Origin: Jannaschia formosa
GTDB lineage: Bacteria; Pseudomonadota; Alphaproteobacteria; Rhodobacterales; Rhodobacteraceae
Assembly: GCF_003340555.1 (NCBI RefSeq)
Contig: NZ_QPLJ01000003.1
Span: 1-64,000 of the forward strand
Reading direction: 5' to 3'
Length of the DNA: 64,000 bases
The notes beneath the pieces are model-generated. The model made no database searches and had not been told where the DNA came from. It was given only the letters and a program-made list of their open reading frames with translations. Position 1 is the stretch's first letter, and the number at the start of each line of letters is the position of its first letter. The position numbers and the translations under genes were made by a program. Positions 49,717 through 58,314 of the stretch are shown in pieces.

Positions 49717-49724
49717 CGGCGCCG

Positions 49725-50639
49725 TCAGGCGGGCGCCTTCGGCGCATAGGTCGCGTCGAGCCGGGAGCGGAGGTAGTCCGCGGCCAGGATCGGCGCGTAT
49801 TTCGGCGTGCCGGTGCCGGGAAGGGCCTTCACCAGCGCATCGGGATTGGCCTCGACGAAGAAGGCAACCGAGCGGCGGGTGCGGGCGGGCGGCAGCACCC
49901 GGTGCGGGGTCGAGACATAGGTGTCGTTCGACCAGCGCATCAGGCAGTCTCCGACATTGACGACATAGGCGCTCGGGACATGCGGCACGTCCGTCCAGTC
50001 GCCGCCGCGGGGCCGGACCTGAAGGCCCGGCTCTCCGTCCGTCATCAGCAGCGTGATCGCTCCGTAATCGGTATGCGCCCCCGCCCCGATCTCCGAGGGC
50101 GCGCCGGTGGCAGGCGGGTAGCGCAGGAGCCGCAGCGCCGAAAGCGGCCGGTCGAAGAGCGGGTCGAAATGGTCCGGCGCAAGCCCCAGGTCCCGCGCGA
50201 TCAGCGACAGCAGCCCGAGGCCCTGCGCCTGGGCCGCGCCGTAATAGGCCAGCATCGTCTCTCGGAAGCCGGGCAGGTCGGGCCACTGGTTCGGGCCGCG
50301 AAAGGGCTGGCCCATCGCCGGGTCGTCCGGGGCGAGCTCCAGCCCGATGTTGAAGCTCTGCTTGGTGTCGATCTCGGGCCGGGTCTCATCGAGCGATTCG
50401 GTCCCCGGCCCGGCCCAGCCGCGGAAATGCGGCGTGTTGCCGATGTCGACGGCGCGCTTCGCATCCTCGGGCAGGTCGAAGACCGCGTCGGCCTGGCCGA
50501 ACACCTCGGCGCGCAGCTCGGCCGGAACCTCAGGGTTGGCGAGCAGCAGGAAGCCCGTGTCCCGCAAAGCGCGCCCCACTTCGGAGGCGAGCGCGGCAGG
50601 ATCGGAGGCGTGGCGGGACCAGTCGAGAACGGGGATCAT
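49725..50639 (-). CDS. Isopenicillin N synthase-like 2-oxoglutarate/Fe(II) oxygenase
   Basis: This 304-residue non-heme iron dioxygenase has a DIOX_N-type start (VLDWSRHASDPAALASEVG). The iron ligands are in HTDYGAITLL (His, Asp) and in STPHRVLPP (His), and the 2-oxoglutarate-binding Arg is probably in RRSVAFF. Substrates of bacterial members vary widely and cannot be assigned. It converges with the gluconokinase gene and is divergent from the YihY-family gene. Confidence 0.88.
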   Translation of the reverse strand: MIPVLDWSRHASDPAALASEVGRALRDTGFLLLANPEVPAELRAEVFGQADAVFDLPEDAKRAVDIGNTPHFRGWAGPGTESLDETRPEIDTKQSFNIGLELAPDDPAMGQPFRGPNQWPDLPGFRETMLAYYGAAQAQGLGLLSLIARDLGLAPDHFDPLFDRPLSALRLLRYPPATGAPSEIGAGAHTDYGAITLLMTDGEPGLQVRPRGGDWTDVPHVPSAYVVNVGDCLMRWSNDTYVSTPHRVLPPARTRRSVAFFVEANPDALVKALPGTGTPKYAPILAADYLRSRLDATYAPKAPA

Positions 50640-50758
50640 GGCCGACCGTCCCGCGCCCCGTCGCGGCGGTCAAGCGCGAAGCACATCCGGGGCTTATGTC
50701 CCGGACGGGAAAGGGCTAGGTTCGGAGGGAAGCGAGGCTGCAAGACCGGAGGCCCAGG

Positions 50759-51727
50759 ATGGACACCCCGACCGAGGCCGGCGAGACGCGGGAGGCCGTC
50801 CGCGCCCGCCGGACGCTGTTCCGGTTTCCCCGGGCCCGGATCTGGTGGAGCCTCGCCAAGCGGGTCTGGCTGCAGATCGACGAGATGAACATGATGCTCA
50901 TCTCGGCCGGGGTCGCGTTCTACGGGATGCTGGCGCTGTTCCCCGCGCTCGCGGCGATCGTCGCGCTCTGGGGGATGTTCAACGATCCGGCGAACGTGCT
51001 GCCGCAGCTGGAATATTATCGCTCGATCATCCCCGCGGACGCCTATTCGCTGGTGGCGACGCAGATCCAGGCCCTGACCTCGGCCGAACCGGAGGCGCTC
51101 GGCTGGGCCTCGGTCCTGTCGCTGCTGGTCGCGCTCTGGTCGACGCGGGCCGGGGTCGCGGCGCTGATGATGGGGATGAACGCGGTCTACAAGCAGCGCA
51201 ACCGCCAGGGCTTCGCGCATTACCGCACGGCGATCCTGCTGACCGTGTCGCTGGTCTTCGTGGCGCTGGTGGCCATCGCGGCGATCATCGTCGCGCCGAT
51301 CGTCATGGCCTTCGTCCCCCTCGGCCCGGTCGCGGGCATGGCGATCGAGGCGGTCCGCTGGATGCTGGCCGTCGGCGTGCTGCTGCTGGGGTCTGGGATC
51401 ATCTACCGCTACGGTCCCAACCGGCGCAACGCGCGGATCGGCTGGATCACCCCCGGCTCGGTGATGGCGGTCGCGCTCTGGGGTCTCGCCTCCTGGGCGT
51501 TCGGCGTCTATCTCGCGGAGTTCGGCCGCTACAGCGAGGTCTACGGCTCCATCGGCGCGGTCGTGGCCCTGCTCATGTGGCTGTTCATCTCGGCCTTCCT
51601 GCTGCTTCTGGGCGGCGCCGTGAACGCCGAGCTGGAGCGGCATACCCTCGACGACAGCACGGTCGGCCCGCCCAAGCCCCTGGGCCAGCGCGGCGCGCAG
51701 GCGGCAGATACCTATATCGAGGTCTGA
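50759..51727 (+). CDS. YihY/virulence factor BrkB family membrane protein
   Basis: This 322-residue integral membrane protein has about six transmembrane helices. Family marks are the VAFYGMLALFPALAAIVALWG segment, MGMNAVYKQRNRQGF and YRYGPNRRNARIGWITPGSV. Once called RNase BN by mistake, the family has no settled function; an envelope or transport role is usual. It is preceded by a gene-free 119 nt. Confidence 0.92.
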   Translation: MDTPTEAGETREAVRARRTLFRFPRARIWWSLAKRVWLQIDEMNMMLISAGVAFYGMLALFPALAAIVALWGMFNDPANVLPQLEYYRSIIPADAYSLVATQIQALTSAEPEALGWASVLSLLVALWSTRAGVAALMMGMNAVYKQRNRQGFAHYRTAILLTVSLVFVALVAIAAIIVAPIVMAFVPLGPVAGMAIEAVRWMLAVGVLLLGSGIIYRYGPNRRNARIGWITPGSVMAVALWGLASWAFGVYLAEFGRYSEVYGSIGAVVALLMWLFISAFLLLLGGAVNAELERHTLDDSTVGPPKPLGQRGAQAADTYIEV

Positions 51728-51836
51728 CCGGACGGCAGGGCGGAGGGGCTCTTTGAAACCGTCACGGTGACGCGCTAGGGTCGCGCATGACGCCGCGCAT
51801 TCCCTCTTCCGTCGCACCGGCCCGGCAGCCCGGCCC

Positions 51837-52229
51837 ATGACCGCGGTTTTCCTGATCCTCGACCCCGACCCCTACGTCGCCGAGGACCTGTCGGAGATCG
51901 TGCGCGAGACGGTGCCCGGCGCGCAGGTCATCCACGCGCCCGAGATCGACCGGCACACGATGACCATCGTCGACGAGATGTCGGTCGTCGGCGTCTTCCT
52001 CTCCGGCTTCGCGGAGGACGAGGCCAGTCGCGCGATCGTCGCGCGGTTGAGCCAGAGGGGCGTGGCCCTGGCGCGGATCGGCACGACCGGGGAGCGGCGC
52101 GTCACCTCGGGCGGTCCGGGCGCATGCGTCCAGGCGCCCTTCACCGGCGAGGCAGTCGCCAATCTGCTGCGGCAATGGACCCGGGATCGCGACCGGCCCG
52201 TCGCGCCGCCGGATCCCGGGCTGGTGTGA
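51837..52229 (+). CDS. Receiver-like protein lacking the phosphorylation site
   Basis: This 130-residue protein has the strand-helix order of a response regulator receiver domain: LILDPDPYVAEDL (acidic pair on beta1), VVGVFLSGF (beta3), ALARIGTTG (beta4), VQAPFTGEAVANLL (beta5/alpha5). The phospho-acceptor Asp is replaced by Ser and the conserved Lys of KPF by Ala (APF), so it is probably a pseudo-receiver. It converges with phyR, separated by 13 nt, which suggests a link to the general stress response. Confidence 0.65.
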   Translation: MTAVFLILDPDPYVAEDLSEIVRETVPGAQVIHAPEIDRHTMTIVDEMSVVGVFLSGFAEDEASRAIVARLSQRGVALARIGTTGERRVTSGGPGACVQAPFTGEAVANLLRQWTRDRDRPVAPPDPGLV

Positions 52230-52242
52230 CGGCCGCTCTACG

Positions 52243-53058
52243 TCAGGCGCCGTGCAGCGTCTCGGTCGACGAGAAGAACATCGCCTGGCTGACGGCCGAC
52301 CGGACCTGATCCTCCTTGTAGGGCTTGGAGATCAGGAAGGCCGGCTCAGGCCGGGAGCCGGTCAGCAGACGCTCGGGGAAGGCGGTGATGAAGATCACCG
52401 GCAGCGTGCCGAAGACGCCCAGCAGGTCGTTGACCGCATCGATTCCGGACGAGCTGTCGGCCAGCCGGATGTCGGCGAGGATCAGGTTCGGCTTGTCCGC
52501 GCTGCCGATCTCCACCGCCTCGTCGCGGGTGCGGGCGACGCCCGTCACCTGGTGGCCAAGCTCGGAGACGAGGTTCTCGAGATCCATCGCGATCACCGGC
52601 TCGTCCTCGATGATGAGGACGCGGCCCGCGACGCTGTCGGCCATCTCGCGGCGGGCGATGCGGACCAGCTCCTCGGCCTCCGACCGCTCGACGCCCATGA
52701 TCGTGGCGACCTGGTCGAAGTCGAACTCCTCGATGGTGTGGAGCAGCAGGGCCTCGCGCGTGTCGTCGGTCAGCCGCGCCAGGTGCCTCTGCGCCGCCGC
52801 ATGCAACACGTCGCCACCCATGTCCGGCGCGACCTTGCTGGCCTGCCAGATGGTGTGCAAGACCTTGAAGAGGCCGGTGCGCGTGTCCGTCGCGGACTTC
52901 ATCGCCGAGCTGTCCGCCAGGATGGCCTCGAGCGTCGCGGCGGCGTACCGGTCGCCGCTGTCCTGCGACCCGGTCAGCGCGCGCGCGTAGCGGCGAAGGT
53001 AAGGCAAGTTGGCAGCAATTCGGCTGGAGAGATCGCCACCTGTCATGTCCATCGTCAT
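52243..53058 (-). CDS. phyR: General stress response regulator PhyR
   Basis: PhyR is the anti-anti-sigma factor of the alphaproteobacterial general stress response: when phosphorylated its sigma-like domain captures NepR and frees EcfG. The 271-residue product has the sigma-like domain (about 8-140, with RRYARALTG and EFDFDQVATIMGV) and a C-terminal receiver (about 146-265). The receiver has Glu151/Asp152, phospho-acceptor Asp196, Thr225 in FITAFPERLLTG and Lys245. It is divergent from nepR-ecfG, and its own upstream region carries a GGAAC-N16-GGTT element. Confidence 0.97.
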   Translation of the reverse strand: MTMDMTGGDLSSRIAANLPYLRRYARALTGSQDSGDRYAAATLEAILADSSAMKSATDTRTGLFKVLHTIWQASKVAPDMGGDVLHAAAQRHLARLTDDTREALLLHTIEEFDFDQVATIMGVERSEAEELVRIARREMADSVAGRVLIIEDEPVIAMDLENLVSELGHQVTGVARTRDEAVEIGSADKPNLILADIRLADSSSGIDAVNDLLGVFGTLPVIFITAFPERLLTGSRPEPAFLISKPYKEDQVRSAVSQAMFFSSTETLHGA

Positions 53059-53090
53059 AGGAATATTTTAACCCGGTTTGCCGTTTTCTT

Positions 53091-53115
53091 GGAACCCAAC
53101 CCGCCAACCGGCGTT
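53091..53115 (+). promoter_or_regulatory. EcfG-type promoter of nepR-ecfG
   Basis: GGAAC, 16 nt, CGTT, with the -10 about 50 nt before the nepR ATG. It is a perfect consensus match at the position expected for EcfG autoregulation. Confidence 0.85.
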
Positions 53116-53122
53116 CAGTTCC
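53098..53122 (-). promoter_or_regulatory. EcfG-type promoter of phyR, GGAAC-N16-GGTT
   Basis: On the minus strand GGAAC and GGTT are separated by 16 nt, ending 40 nt before the phyR start. It interleaves with the nepR promoter on the opposite strand. The -10 has one mismatch. Confidence 0.65.
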
Positions 53123-53165
53123 CGATCAACAGGCAAGTTCCGCAAGTTTCGAGGCCTTCCCCTTC

Positions 53166-53324
53166 ATGAACGAACAACAACCGAAAGCCCGGACAGACGT
53201 GGAAATCGATGAGAACCTTCGGCGCGTCTTCAGGCAGATGGAAGAAAGCAGCCTACCGGACCGCTTCACCGATCTGTTGCAGCAACTGCGCGAGAAGGAC
53301 CGGGGGACCGGGAGCCAGTCATGA
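53166..53324 (+). CDS. nepR: Anti-sigma factor NepR
   Basis: This 52-residue protein binds and inhibits EcfG in unstressed cells. The two-helix core is visible (IDENLRRVFRQMEESSLPDR and FTDLLQQLREKD), matching the NepR consensus LRxxYxxxxxExxPxRFxxLLxxL. It ends with an ATGA overlap with ecfG and lies opposite phyR. It is easily missed because of its length. Confidence 0.93.
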   Translation: MNEQQPKARTDVEIDENLRRVFRQMEESSLPDRFTDLLQQLREKDRGTGSQS

Positions 53325-53887
53325 AGAAGCCAAAACACGGCGATCCGCGCGACGAGCTGGTCGAACACCTGCCCGCCCTGCGCGCCTTCGCGCTGTCCCT
53401 GACCCGGAACGGGGCCACTGCCGACGACATGGTGCAGGACACCGTCGTCAAGGCGTGGACCAATATCGACAAGTTCACCGCCGGCACGAACATGCGCGCC
53501 TGGCTGTTCACGATCCTGCGGAACACCTACTATTCCAGCCGCCGCAAGGTAAAGCGCGAGGTCGCGGATGTCGACGGCGTGCTGACCGACGCGATGGCCG
53601 AGAAGCCGGCTCATGACGGCCGGCTGCAGATGGACGACTTCTGGAAGGCCTTCCAGAAGCTGCCGGACGAGCAGCGCGAGACGCTGATCCTGGTCGGCGC
53701 CTCCGGCTTTTCCTACGAGGAAGCGGCAGAGACCTGCGGCGTCGCGGTCGGCACGATCAAGTCGCGGGCCAATCGCGGGCGCAAGCGCCTGGCGGAATTG
53801 ATGCATCTGAGCGATGACGAAGCGGTGGAACTGACGGACACGGCAACGGTTGCAGTGGTCTCTGCGAACGGCACCACCGCCTTCTGA
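53321..53887 (+). CDS. ecfG: General stress sigma factor EcfG
   Basis: This 188-residue ECF sigma factor of group ECF15 directs transcription from GGAAC-N16-CGTT promoters. Sigma-2 contains TADDMVQDTVVKAWTNIDKF and RAWLFTILRNTYYSSRR; sigma-4 contains LPDEQRETLILVGASGFSYE and VGTIKSRANRGRKRL. It overlaps nepR by four bases and the downstream kinase by one base (TGATG). Confidence 0.96.
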   Translation: MKKPKHGDPRDELVEHLPALRAFALSLTRNGATADDMVQDTVVKAWTNIDKFTAGTNMRAWLFTILRNTYYSSRRKVKREVADVDGVLTDAMAEKPAHDGRLQMDDFWKAFQKLPDEQRETLILVGASGFSYEEAAETCGVAVGTIKSRANRGRKRLAELMHLSDDEAVELTDTATVAVVSANGTTAF

Positions 53888-55629
53888 TGCAACCGGGCGA
53901 GGACGACGCATCAGGCGGGCAGTCCTTCTTCCGGGGCCTGCGGTTCAGGGTCGCGGCCTTTCTGGCGCTGTCGCTGCTGCCGCTGGGTCTGGTGATGATC
54001 CTGCAGACGCAGGCCCTGTCGGAGGCGGCGCAGCGGCGTGAGGAGCTGACGCTGCTCAGCATGACGCGGCAGGCCGCGCATGGCGAGCGGACCGTGGCCG
54101 AACGCGCGCTCGGCGCCGCCGAGGCGCTGACCGTCGTGCTGGACCTTCTGGCGGACGATCCGGACGCGTGCCGGGACTATCTCTCCAGCTACATCGAGCG
54201 ATCCGACCGGTACAGCTTCGTGGGCTTCATCGGCGACGACGGCGTCATGAACTGCGCCTCGGCCGGGGGGGAGCGGGACTACAGCTCCGGCACCCTGCTC
54301 GCGGACCTTCGCGAGGCGCCCCGGTCCTATATCTCGCGCCTGGACGCCCCCGACGTCAGCAAGGAACCTGTCATCAACGTGCTGCGGCCGGTCCGGTCGG
54401 AGACGGCGTTGCGCGGCTTCGTCTCGGTCTCGATCCCGCTCCGCTTCACGGCGGAGCGCAGCGACCTGCCGGCCGACCAGACCCCGCTCTCGCTGCTGAC
54501 GTTCAACACCGAAGGCGAGATCCTGACCGCCGAGACGCAGGCAGGCCAGGAGCGGGCGATCCTGCCGGACGGGCTGGACCTGTCCGATCTCGTCGGGGTC
54601 AACTCGCTGACCTTCGACCGGCTCGACACCGACGGGGTACCGCGGACCTTCGCGGTCATCCCCCTCGTGCCGAACCTGCTCTACGGGCTCGCCGCCTGGC
54701 CGCGGGAGGAGCATCGGACCACCTTCGCCGGCATCCCCCTGCCCGCCTCGCTGCTGCCGATCCTGATGTTCGCGGCCAGCATCGCGGTGTCCTATTTTGC
54801 GGTCGACCGGCTGGTCGTGCGCCATATCGGCGCGCTCCGGAAGATGATGAAGGCTTTCGCACAGCGCCGCGCCCTGCCCTCGCGCGAGAACCGCACCCGG
54901 CTCCCGGCCGAGTTGCAGGACCTGGAAAGGGGCTTCGTCGAGATGGCGCTGGACCTCGCCAACGACGAGGCCCGGATGGAGGACGCGCTGCGCGAGAAGA
55001 ACGTCCTGCTGAAGGAGATCCACCACCGGGTGAAGAACAACCTTCAGCTCATCTCGTCGATCATGAACATGCAGATCCGCGCCGCCCGCCACGAGGAGAC
55101 GGTCGGCGTGCTTCGCCGCCTGCAGGAGCGGGTGCTTGGCCTCGCGGCGGTGCACCGCAACCTCTACCAGACCGACGACCTGAGCCGTTCGGATGCGGGC
55201 CGCCTGCTCGACGACCTGTTCAAGCAGCTGATCTCGATGTCGGCCGACGCGCGCGAGGACATCGTCTATACCGGCACCTTCGATGAGGTCATCCTCTACC
55301 CGGATCAGGCGCTGCCGCTGTCGCTGCTGGCCTCCGAGCTCGGGACGAACGCACTCAAGCACCTGGCGGCACCGCCGGGCGAGAAGCCGGTCGTCGCCGC
55401 CTCGCTGCGCCTGGTCGACGAGGGCGTGGCCGAACTCGTCTGCGAGAACTCGGTCCTGCCGGGCACGGTGATCGACGAGAAGACGTCGAGCGGCCTCGGC
55501 GCGCGGCTGATCCGCGCCTTCGCGTCGCAGCTCGGCGGCAAGGTCGAGACCCTGACCGAAGGCGGCCGCCACCGCGTCTCGATGCAGTTCAAGGTGGAGG
55601 CCTTCTCGCAGACGCCCGAGGACTACTGA
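53887..55629 (+). CDS. Membrane sensor histidine kinase, HisKA_2 type, likely PhyR kinase
   Basis: This 580-residue kinase has two transmembrane helices (about 19-40 and 285-308) enclosing a periplasmic sensory domain of some 240 residues. A HAMP-like segment, a HisKA_2 phosphoacceptor domain (EIHHRVKNNLQLISS, His379/380) and an HATPase domain (ELGTNALKHL, GLGARLI) follow. Kinases of this kind phosphorylate PhyR. The one-base overlap with ecfG puts it in the same transcript. The signal sensed is unknown. Confidence 0.9.
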   Translation: MQPGEDDASGGQSFFRGLRFRVAAFLALSLLPLGLVMILQTQALSEAAQRREELTLLSMTRQAAHGERTVAERALGAAEALTVVLDLLADDPDACRDYLSSYIERSDRYSFVGFIGDDGVMNCASAGGERDYSSGTLLADLREAPRSYISRLDAPDVSKEPVINVLRPVRSETALRGFVSVSIPLRFTAERSDLPADQTPLSLLTFNTEGEILTAETQAGQERAILPDGLDLSDLVGVNSLTFDRLDTDGVPRTFAVIPLVPNLLYGLAAWPREEHRTTFAGIPLPASLLPILMFAASIAVSYFAVDRLVVRHIGALRKMMKAFAQRRALPSRENRTRLPAELQDLERGFVEMALDLANDEARMEDALREKNVLLKEIHHRVKNNLQLISSIMNMQIRAARHEETVGVLRRLQERVLGLAAVHRNLYQTDDLSRSDAGRLLDDLFKQLISMSADAREDIVYTGTFDEVILYPDQALPLSLLASELGTNALKHLAAPPGEKPVVAASLRLVDEGVAELVCENSVLPGTVIDEKTSSGLGARLIRAFASQLGGKVETLTEGGRHRVSMQFKVEAFSQTPEDY

Positions 55630-56819
55630 CGCGCCCCGGGTCCGGTCGGGAGGGCCGCACGCGCCGCCAGTGCGGCAAGGATCTCGGCTTGCAGCCGCCG
55701 GGCCTGGACGGCGGAGTCGAACCGCACGGCCAGCCGGCGCGCGCCCTCCCCCAGCCGCGCCCGCCGCGCCGGATCGGCGGCCAGCGCATGCATCAGCGCG
55801 GCCTGCGCGGCGACGTCGCCCGCCGGGAAGAGATGGCCGTTCTCTCCTTCGACGATCTGGTCGATCAGCCCGCCCGTCGCCGAGGCGAGCAGTGGCAGGC
55901 CCACCGCCGCAGCCTCGGCCAGCGTGACGCCGAAGCCCTCCACCGAACCGCCGATCTCGCGGCTGTGCTGAAGGTAGACATGGGCGCGGGCCAGTTCCGC
56001 GGCGACCCCGGCCGGGGGCAGCGGCCCGGTCAGCCGCACCCGGCCCGCCGCGGGTCCGGCCGCCGCCCGCGCCGCGAGCGTTCCAGCCAGCGGACCGCCC
56101 CCGATCAGCACCAGCTCCGCCCCCGGCAGGTCCGGCGCGATGCGCTCGAAGGCGGCCAGCGTCTCCTCCATGCCCTTCTCGGGCGAGAGCCGTCCGACCG
56201 AGGCGAAGCGGACGCGGCCGTCGTCCTGCACGGGCAGCGGTCCCGCAGCGAAGAGCGCGAGCGGCGCCCCGCAGGGCAGCACCACGCGCCGATCGGGCAG
56301 GCCGAACGGGGCGAGCCGTTCCAGCTGGTGCGCGCCGACCGTCACCAGCAGCGCGGCATGGCGCAGGTGGCGGCGCAGCCCGGCACGATAGCCGGGCCAG
56401 CGCAGGCTCACCGAGGCGTCCCGCCCGTGCATGTGCCAGATCACCGGGTAGCTGCGCGGCATCGCCGCGGCGACCGCCATCGCCGTCCAGCCGAAATGGC
56501 AGAGCGCGGCGTCGGTCCCCCGCAACGCGTCGCGGATCGCCGACGCCTCGCTGCGGTTGGGGGCGCGGCCCCAGGCGAGCCCGGCGCGTGCCGCCACCCG
56601 ACGTGCCAGCCCGCCCGAGGGCGGGAAGGGCGCGGCGACGCGGCGTTGTTCGAGTTGCGGAAGCGTCGCGTCCGGCTCCGCCTCCCAGCCGACGAGGATC
56701 GGGGCGAGCGCGTCGAAGCCCTCGATCTGGCGCAGGGCCCAGACCTCGGAGGGCATGCCGAGCCGCTGCATCGCGACGGCGAGCCGGGGACTGTGCGAAG
56801 CGTGGGAGGATACTGACAT
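55623..56819 (-). CDS. Glycosyltransferase family 4 protein
   Basis: This 398-residue GT-B fold enzyme transfers a sugar from an activated donor. It has the donor-binding region SVGRLSPEKGMEETL and the E-x7-E type motif in SVEGFGVTLAEAAAVGLP. Sugar and acceptor are unknown. It heads or joins a minus-strand block with a flippase and a GT2 enzyme, suggesting exopolysaccharide or O-antigen synthesis. The end overlaps the convergent kinase gene by 7 nt. Confidence 0.9.
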   Translation of the reverse strand: MSVSSHASHSPRLAVAMQRLGMPSEVWALRQIEGFDALAPILVGWEAEPDATLPQLEQRRVAAPFPPSGGLARRVAARAGLAWGRAPNRSEASAIRDALRGTDAALCHFGWTAMAVAAAMPRSYPVIWHMHGRDASVSLRWPGYRAGLRRHLRHAALLVTVGAHQLERLAPFGLPDRRVVLPCGAPLALFAAGPLPVQDDGRVRFASVGRLSPEKGMEETLAAFERIAPDLPGAELVLIGGGPLAGTLAARAAAGPAAGRVRLTGPLPPAGVAAELARAHVYLQHSREIGGSVEGFGVTLAEAAAVGLPLLASATGGLIDQIVEGENGHLFPAGDVAAQAALMHALAADPARRARLGEGARRLAVRFDSAVQARRLQAEILAALAARAALPTGPGARQ

Positions 56820-56856
56820 GACCCCTACTCGACCGACGAAGCGTGACTCCGGAACC

Positions 56857-58314
56857 CTATCCGCTGCGCGCCAGTCCCGCGCGCAGCAGATCCAGGCTAC
56901 GTCGGCGGTCCAGCGCCAACAGCAGCCCGCAATATGTCGCCGCGCCGAGCGCGATCATCGCTCCGAGTTCCAGCGCCGGGGGCCAGTCGAGCGCCCGGCG
57001 GGCGAGCGCCACGGCCGCCGCCATCACCAGCGCCGCGCCGATCGGAGCTGCGACGGCACGCAGGACCGCGGTGGGAGGCAAACCGATCATCCGGCACGCG
57101 ACGAGCGTGTGCAGGGGGACCTCGACGACCTGCACAGCGACACGTCCGGCCACGACGCCGATCAGGCCCAGCGGCAGGCACGCCAGCATGACGCCGATCG
57201 TGACGACTGCGAGGCCCAGGCTCCAGAAGAAGATGAACCTGCCCCGGCCCCGCGCGAGGAACAGCGTCGCCGTCAGGTCGCCCTGCGCCCCGAACAGGGC
57301 GGCGGGGGCCATCATCGCGATCAGTATCGCCACCGTCTCCCATCCGTCGCCCAGCAGCAGCGCGACGAAGGGACCGGCCACGGCGGCGAGCCCGAGGCAG
57401 ACCGGCGCCATCACCAGCATCAGCGCATGGACCGTGCGCAGATAGGCCGTGCGGGTGCGGACCTCGTCCTCCTGGATCGACGAGAGCACCGGGAACATCA
57501 CCTTCCGCACCATCTGTGCGATGACCTTGATCGGTGTCGAGACGACTTGCTGCGAGACCGACATGTAGCCCAGTGCCACCGGGGAAAGCCCGCTTCCGAC
57601 GATGGGGCGATGCGCGTTGGCGGACGCGAATTGCAGAAACCCGCTCAGCGTGAGGTAGCCGCCGAAGCGGAGGAGCGGCATCAGCCGGGCGGGGTCGAAG
57701 ATTGCCCGGGGGCGCCAGCGGGCTCTGACCAGCAGGATCCCGGTCGTCACGACGGTCGCGCCGACGACCTGCACGATCAGCGCGCCGATCTGCGCACCCA
57801 GAAGGGCGGCGATCACCGCCGCGAGCGAGCCGAGCACGCTGCCCGCCGTTTCGGCCAAGGCGATGGTCCGGAACTCGTAGCGCCGCTCCAGCAGGGAGAG
57901 GGAGACGCCCTGAAAGGCCTGGACGAGGAAGATGACCGAGGTCCAGCGCAGCGGCCCGGTCATCTCGGGCGTGTCGAACAGATCCGCAATCGCCGGCGCG
58001 AAGGCTTGGGTCAGCGCGAAGAGAAGCACGAACAGCGCCGCATTGAACCAGAAGGCGGTGCTGCGGTCGCGTTCGTCGATCTCGGGGCGCTGGACGAGGG
58101 CGATGCGGGCGCCGAAATCGCCCAGCACCTGCGCAAGACCCACGACGAACATGATCAGCGCGACGGTGCCGAAGGCTTCGGGCGTCAGGAGCCGCGACAG
58201 GACGGCCAGCGCGCCGATGGTCGAGACGATCCGCACCAGCCGCGCCCCCACCGTCCAGCGCACGCCCGAGACGACGACACGGCTGAGCCCCGACCGCGCC
58301 GCCCCCTCGGTCAC
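56857..58314 (-). CDS. Oligosaccharide flippase family protein (Wzx-like)
   Basis: This 485-residue membrane protein with about 12-14 transmembrane helices is of the polysaccharide biosynthesis/MATE-like flippase family. It probably moves lipid-linked saccharides across the inner membrane. Family-like features are SRLLTPEAFGTVALIMFVVG near the N-terminus, ARIALVQRPEIDERDRSTAFW, and the VSQQVVSTPIKVIAQMVRKV region. It overlaps the upstream GT2 gene by four bases (ATGA). Confidence 0.9.
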   Translation of the reverse strand: MTEGAARSGLSRVVVSGVRWTVGARLVRIVSTIGALAVLSRLLTPEAFGTVALIMFVVGLAQVLGDFGARIALVQRPEIDERDRSTAFWFNAALFVLLFALTQAFAPAIADLFDTPEMTGPLRWTSVIFLVQAFQGVSLSLLERRYEFRTIALAETAGSVLGSLAAVIAALLGAQIGALIVQVVGATVVTTGILLVRARWRPRAIFDPARLMPLLRFGGYLTLSGFLQFASANAHRPIVGSGLSPVALGYMSVSQQVVSTPIKVIAQMVRKVMFPVLSSIQEDEVRTRTAYLRTVHALMLVMAPVCLGLAAVAGPFVALLLGDGWETVAILIAMMAPAALFGAQGDLTATLFLARGRGRFIFFWSLGLAVVTIGVMLACLPLGLIGVVAGRVAVQVVEVPLHTLVACRMIGLPPTAVLRAVAAPIGAALVMAAAVALARRALDWPPALELGAMIALGAATYCGLLLALDRRRSLDLLRAGLARSG

